DNA of 64,000 nt from Clostridiales bacterium (lineage in GTDB: Bacteria > Bacillota > Clostridia > Christensenellales > Aristaeellaceae). Under the pieces are notes generated by a model that saw only the letters and a program-made list of their open reading frames with translations, was not told where the DNA came from and ran no database searches. How positions within the stretch are numbered: the stretch's first letter is position 1; every line of letters starts with the position of its first letter. The position numbers and the translations under genes are program-made. This document shows positions 61,886 through 64,000 of this stretch, in pieces. The stretch lies in assembly GCA_015056365.1 (NCBI GenBank), contig SVGM01000004.1, forward strand, positions 117,783 through 181,782. The letters run 5' to 3'.

Positions 61886-62200
61886 TCACGGCGTTACGAG
61901 ATACCGCACAATCTTTCCGGTATTTTGTGCATAGGCGATCTCGGAACGGGTGCTTGAGCCGATATATCCGTCTACATTGATGACGAATATCTCATCCGCC
62001 ATGTCGATCTTTCGCTTATGCATATCGTCCAGCATTTCCTTGGTTCCTTCCGTCCATACTTCCTGATCGCCCGAATGGCCAAAGAGACCAACGCTGATCA
62101 CGATGTTGCCTTCGAGGGTCAGCCTTTTCTGTTCCTGAAAAAACGCATCCCTAAACCGTGTACTTCCGCACAGCGTAATCACCTTGTATTTGCCTACCAT
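61886..62200 (-). CDS. Nucleoside 2-deoxyribosyltransferase-like protein
   Basis: A 104-residue protein of the nucleoside deoxyribosyltransferase-like fold. The start VITLCGSTRFRDAFFQEQKR, the central LFGHSGDQEVWTEGTKEML and the end GYIGSSTRSEIAYAQNTGK are characteristic of a small family seen in many Bacillota and their phages. It may act in nucleotide salvage or as a phosphoribohydrolase-type enzyme; the exact reaction is not known to me. GGAGG precedes the ATG. Confidence 0.85.
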   Translation of the reverse strand: MVGKYKVITLCGSTRFRDAFFQEQKRLTLEGNIVISVGLFGHSGDQEVWTEGTKEMLDDMHKRKIDMADEIFVINVDGYIGSSTRSEIAYAQNTGKIVRYLVTP

Positions 62201-62230
62201 TCAAACACCTCCGCATGGAATTGAAGACAT

Positions 62231-62263
62231 AAAAAAACCTTCCCGCATTACTGCAGGAAGGTT
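62231..62263 (-). terminator. Terminator of the secreted repeat protein gene
   Basis: AACCTTCC / GGAAGGTT arms extended by GCA / TGC; on the minus strand followed by TTTTTTT. Confidence 0.85.
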
Positions 62264-62269
62264 GAAAAA

Positions 62270-62830
62270 CTCATTACTCGCTGATGACAACAGCAGCGCG
62301 CCACTGCCAGTCGGCGTTGTTCTCGGTGATGGTATAAGTGTAGGTCATGCCGGTGCTGGCAACTTTCCACTCATACTCGTTGTTTTCATCGATGATATTG
62401 TCGTTGTACTCCCAGTTGACCTGATAGTTCAAGCCTTCGCAGCCGGTCACTGTCGCCTTAAGGGTGATGGTATCGCCGATCTGATAGCTGCTCTTCTCGT
62501 TGACGATCTCGATGGTCACGCCACAGTTGATATAAGCAGGAACTTCTTCAACTTCGGTTTCCTCGGTGATTTCTTCTTCAATCACTTCGGTCTCCTCGGT
62601 GACTTCAGTCTCTTCGACGACTTCAGCTTCCTCAGTAATCTCTTCTTCAGTCGCTTCGGTTTCTTCGGTGATCTCTTCTTCGGTCACTTCGGTTTCTTCG
62701 GTGATTTCTTCGGTCACTTCAGTTTCCTCGGTGATCTCTTCTTCGGTCACTTCAGTTTCCTCGGTGATCTCTTCTTCGGTCACTTCGGTCTCTTCCAGTT
62801 CCTCAGAACCTGCGGTAACATCGATCTCAT
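62270..62830 (-). repeat. Tandem 30-33 base repeats inside the secreted protein gene
   Basis: From about 62545 to 62795 the minus strand has repeats of gaagtgaccgaagaagagat-caccgaggaaact type, in frame, coding the Glu/Thr units. Bases vary more than residues, so the protein sequence is under selection. Confidence 0.75.
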
Positions 62831-62996
62831 CGGTCACGTTTTCTTCAGCCGTCACTTCGATGACAACATTTTCAGCAACAATAACCTCAGGCTGTTCCTG
62901 AGAAGTTACTTCCTCAGCAAACGAAGGCAAACAAACGCTCATCACAAGCAGAATGGAAAGCAGTACGCTCAGCATCTTCCGAAAATTGTAATGCAC
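62274..62996 (-). CDS. Secreted protein with EVTEEEITEET repeats and Ig-like C-terminus
   Basis: A 240-residue exported protein. Residues about 5-28 are a signal peptide (KMLSVLLSILLVMSVCLPSFA). Residues about 65-155 consist of a tandem Glu/Thr repeat, unit E-V-T-E-E-E-I-T-E-E-T with small variants (EVTEEITEET, EATEEEITEE, EVIEEE), about eight copies. The last 85 residues look like an Ig-like or PKD-like beta domain (VTIEIVNEKSSYQIGDTITL; LNYQVNWEYNDN; GMTYTYTITENN). There is no LPxTG or lipobox. Start GTG lies eight bases after GGAGG. It is probably a surface or matrix protein; function unknown. Confidence 0.85.
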   Translation of the reverse strand: MHYNFRKMLSVLLSILLVMSVCLPSFAEEVTSQEQPEVIVAENVVIEVTAEENVTDEIDVTAGSEELEETEVTEEEITEETEVTEEEITEETEVTEEITEETEVTEEEITEETEATEEEITEEAEVVEETEVTEETEVIEEEITEETEVEEVPAYINCGVTIEIVNEKSSYQIGDTITLKATVTGCEGLNYQVNWEYNDNIIDENNEYEWKVASTGMTYTYTITENNADWQWRAAVVISE

Positions 62997-63480
62997 GATA
63001 CATACCTCCTTGTTTTGATGACTTTATTATACTGACGAATGGTTACATTCTGGTTGCATAGCGATGTTTTTCCAATGTTTTTTTGTGTTTTTATCTCAAC
63101 CAAAGGATACATCATGCATGACAGCATTCTTCATCTTACAGAACATATCTAGCCGTATGCATTTGAGCAATAAAGCGCGACAGATATCTGCGGCCCCCTT
63201 GCAGAAAGGCTTTTTTGATCGTAAAAGGCTTCCTCTTACTGTTACGTCTAACCTGATTAGCCGCCATCATGTGTAGAGCTCACGGTATCAAGTTTTCCTT
63301 TCTGCTCACGCCCTCCGATAACGTCTTGCTTTGAAATGCAGAAGAAAATGGACCAATGTGCTCCTTGCAGCGCTTCGCCAAGGAAGAACAGATTGTAACA
63401 ATCATGAAGGTATTTGCAGCCCCAATACGGACAAAATATGGTATAATGGGATCAACCGCAAACGATGGGAGGTTACTTTG
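62997..63480. other. Long intergenic region before the small lipoprotein gene
   Basis: 484 bases with no convincing gene. For the minus-strand gene a TATAAT lies at 63031-63026. For the plus-strand gene there is an extended -10, TGGTATAAT (63439-63447), without a clear -35. The middle 350 bases contain no ORF or RNA that I recognise. Confidence 0.55.
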
Positions 63481-63741
63481 ATGAAAAAGGCACTTACGAT
63501 TTTCGTGTGCATTCTGCTCCTCGTCCTCTTGAGCGCTTGTCAGATTCATATTGATACCGATCCGTGGCCTGCCAGCCAGGAGTATGCTGAGGCAACTGCG
63601 TCGCCTGCCGAGGATCTTCCACAGCCGGTTTCCTTCGTGACACCTGCCGAACAAGACGAAACCGCCATTACCGTAAGCCCGATTCCGCAACCAACGCCTA
63701 CTCTTCCCCCCACCCCGGTGGAGCCAGGTTTCAATGGATAA
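63481..63741 (+). CDS. Small predicted lipoprotein, Pro-rich
   Basis: An 86-residue protein. Residues 1-20 form a signal peptide ending in LLSAC, a good lipobox, so it should be lipid-anchored outside the cell. The mature part is short, acidic and Pro/Thr-rich (ISPIPQPTPTLPPTPVEPG-like tail) and probably unstructured. GGGAGG precedes ATG 63481. I do not recognise the family; it could be a truncated remnant of a longer lipoprotein, since nothing but linker follows the lipobox. Confidence 0.75.
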   Translation: MKKALTIFVCILLLVLLSACQIHIDTDPWPASQEYAEATASPAEDLPQPVSFVTPAEQDETAITVSPIPQPTPTLPPTPVEPGFNG

Positions 63742-63749
63742 ATCACAAC

Positions 63750-63788
63750 AAGTCACAGGCACATTCGTCACCTGTGACTTTATTCTAT
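63750..63788 (+). terminator. Terminator of the small lipoprotein gene
   Basis: AAGTCACAGG / CCTGTGACTT ten-base perfect arms, followed by TATTCTATT. Confidence 0.85.
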
Positions 63789-63806
63789 TCTGTCGACAAA
63801 ACGCAG

Positions 63807-63846
63807 AACAGCCGCTGCACCATATGATGCAGCGGCTGTTTTTAGC
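63807..63846. terminator. Terminator hairpin beside tuf
   Basis: AACAGCCGCTGCA / TGCAGCGGCTGTT perfect 13-base arms, between the lipoprotein gene and the converging tuf gene. The T-run is best on the plus strand (TTTTT), but it is also the nearest hairpin past the tuf stop. Confidence 0.8.
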
Positions 63847-63876
63847 TTGTCCGCAACAAGTGCGAACGTGCAATGC

Positions 63877-64000
63877 TTATTCGATCACGGAAGCAACAAC
63901 GCCGGAACCGACGGTACGGCCGCCTTCACGGATAGCGAAGCGGAGACCCTGCTCGATAGCGATGGGGGTGATCAGGGTGATTTCCATGTCGATGTTGTCG
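63877..64000 (-). CDS. tuf: Translation elongation factor EF-Tu, C-terminal end only
   Basis: Forty codons of the EF-Tu C-terminus on the minus strand, ending [20 protein letters not shown], which is almost invariant in bacteria; preceded by [19 protein letters not shown]. The gene runs off the right edge. EF-Tu carries aminoacyl-tRNA to the ribosome. The stop is TAA at 63877-63879. Confidence 0.98.
   Translation of the reverse strand, partial: DNIDMEITLITPIAIEQGLRFAIREGGRTVGSGVVASVIE

Noticed and set aside
62545..62800. Regular repeats considered as a CRISPR array
   Set aside because: The repeats are contiguous, in frame and code for Glu/Thr units inside a secreted protein; no spacers and no cas genes.
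63064..63276. A 70-codon frame in the intergenic region at the right end
   Set aside because: No ribosome site, odd composition, and no likeness to any protein known to me.

Overview
The window is a gene-dense stretch of chromosome from an endospore-forming Clostridia-type Bacillota. Two alpha/beta-type small acid-soluble spore proteins and spoIVA show spore formation. Strong GGAGG ribosome sites, TTGACA/TATAAT promoters, an L10 leader and a perfect CIRCE element are typical of the phylum. Coding sequence is moderately GC-rich. The sugar-degrading locus suggests a gut or rumen plant-fibre or mucin habitat. I cannot name a genus. Both ends cut genes: a GNAT acetyltransferase on the left and tuf on the right.

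Layout. 1-1000: two GNAT acetyltransferases, the second visibly AT-rich. 1130-9908 (minus): a long run in the order asp23-like, fakA-like, recG, trmL, an anchored acidic protein, a uracil-DNA glycosylase family protein, then nfeD, floA, a small anchored protein and a LytTR response regulator. 10207-12479 (plus): a large membrane protein and a ybaK-type tRNA deacylase. 12645-13800 (minus): rplJ-rplL with an L10 leader. 13928-14412: two SASP genes. 14596-16200 (minus): pckA. 16557-17701: a class I glutamine amidotransferase-like hydrolase and a PPC-domain protein. 17800-18705 (minus): an EamA transporter.

18893-39311 is a carbohydrate-use region. It holds two AraC regulators, a GH95 fucosidase, an LplB/YtcP-type ABC importer (two permeases and a binding protein, no ATPase), a beta-helix protein, a PfkB kinase, two GH43 enzymes, a type-B carboxylesterase and a GH31 alpha-glycosidase. 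None of the enzymes has a visible signal peptide, so the likely scheme is import of oligosaccharides followed by cytoplasmic breakdown. The GH95 + GH31 + GH43 + esterase set suits fucosylated, xylosylated or arabinosylated plant glycans. A TetR/flavin-reductase cassette and a small AT-rich HEYGH protein sit inside this region, and a tRNA-Arg(CCG) lies before the GH31 gene.

39390-51941: a heterodimeric ABC exporter, YebC, a zinc-dependent phospholipase C-like protein, an LCP protein, htpG under CIRCE, a BlaI/M56 sensor pair with BlaI-type operators, and a lipoprotein. 52001-57172 (minus): yhaM-like nuclease, dnaB, rplI, a DUF2232 protein (the usual neighbour gdpP is missing) and an AI-2E family transporter. 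57316-64000: spoIVA, ylbF-like, mltG, a U32 peptidase-family protein, a deoxyribosyltransferase-like protein, a secreted Glu/Thr repeat protein, a small lipoprotein and the 3' end of tuf.

I see no rRNA, CRISPR array, insertion sequence or prophage. No single locus is clearly a new system. The best leads are the LytTR regulator in the nfeD-floA operon, the M56 sensor with an oversized non-penicillin-binding ectodomain, and the ATPase-less importer locus with its attenuator-like terminator and three-turn direct repeats.
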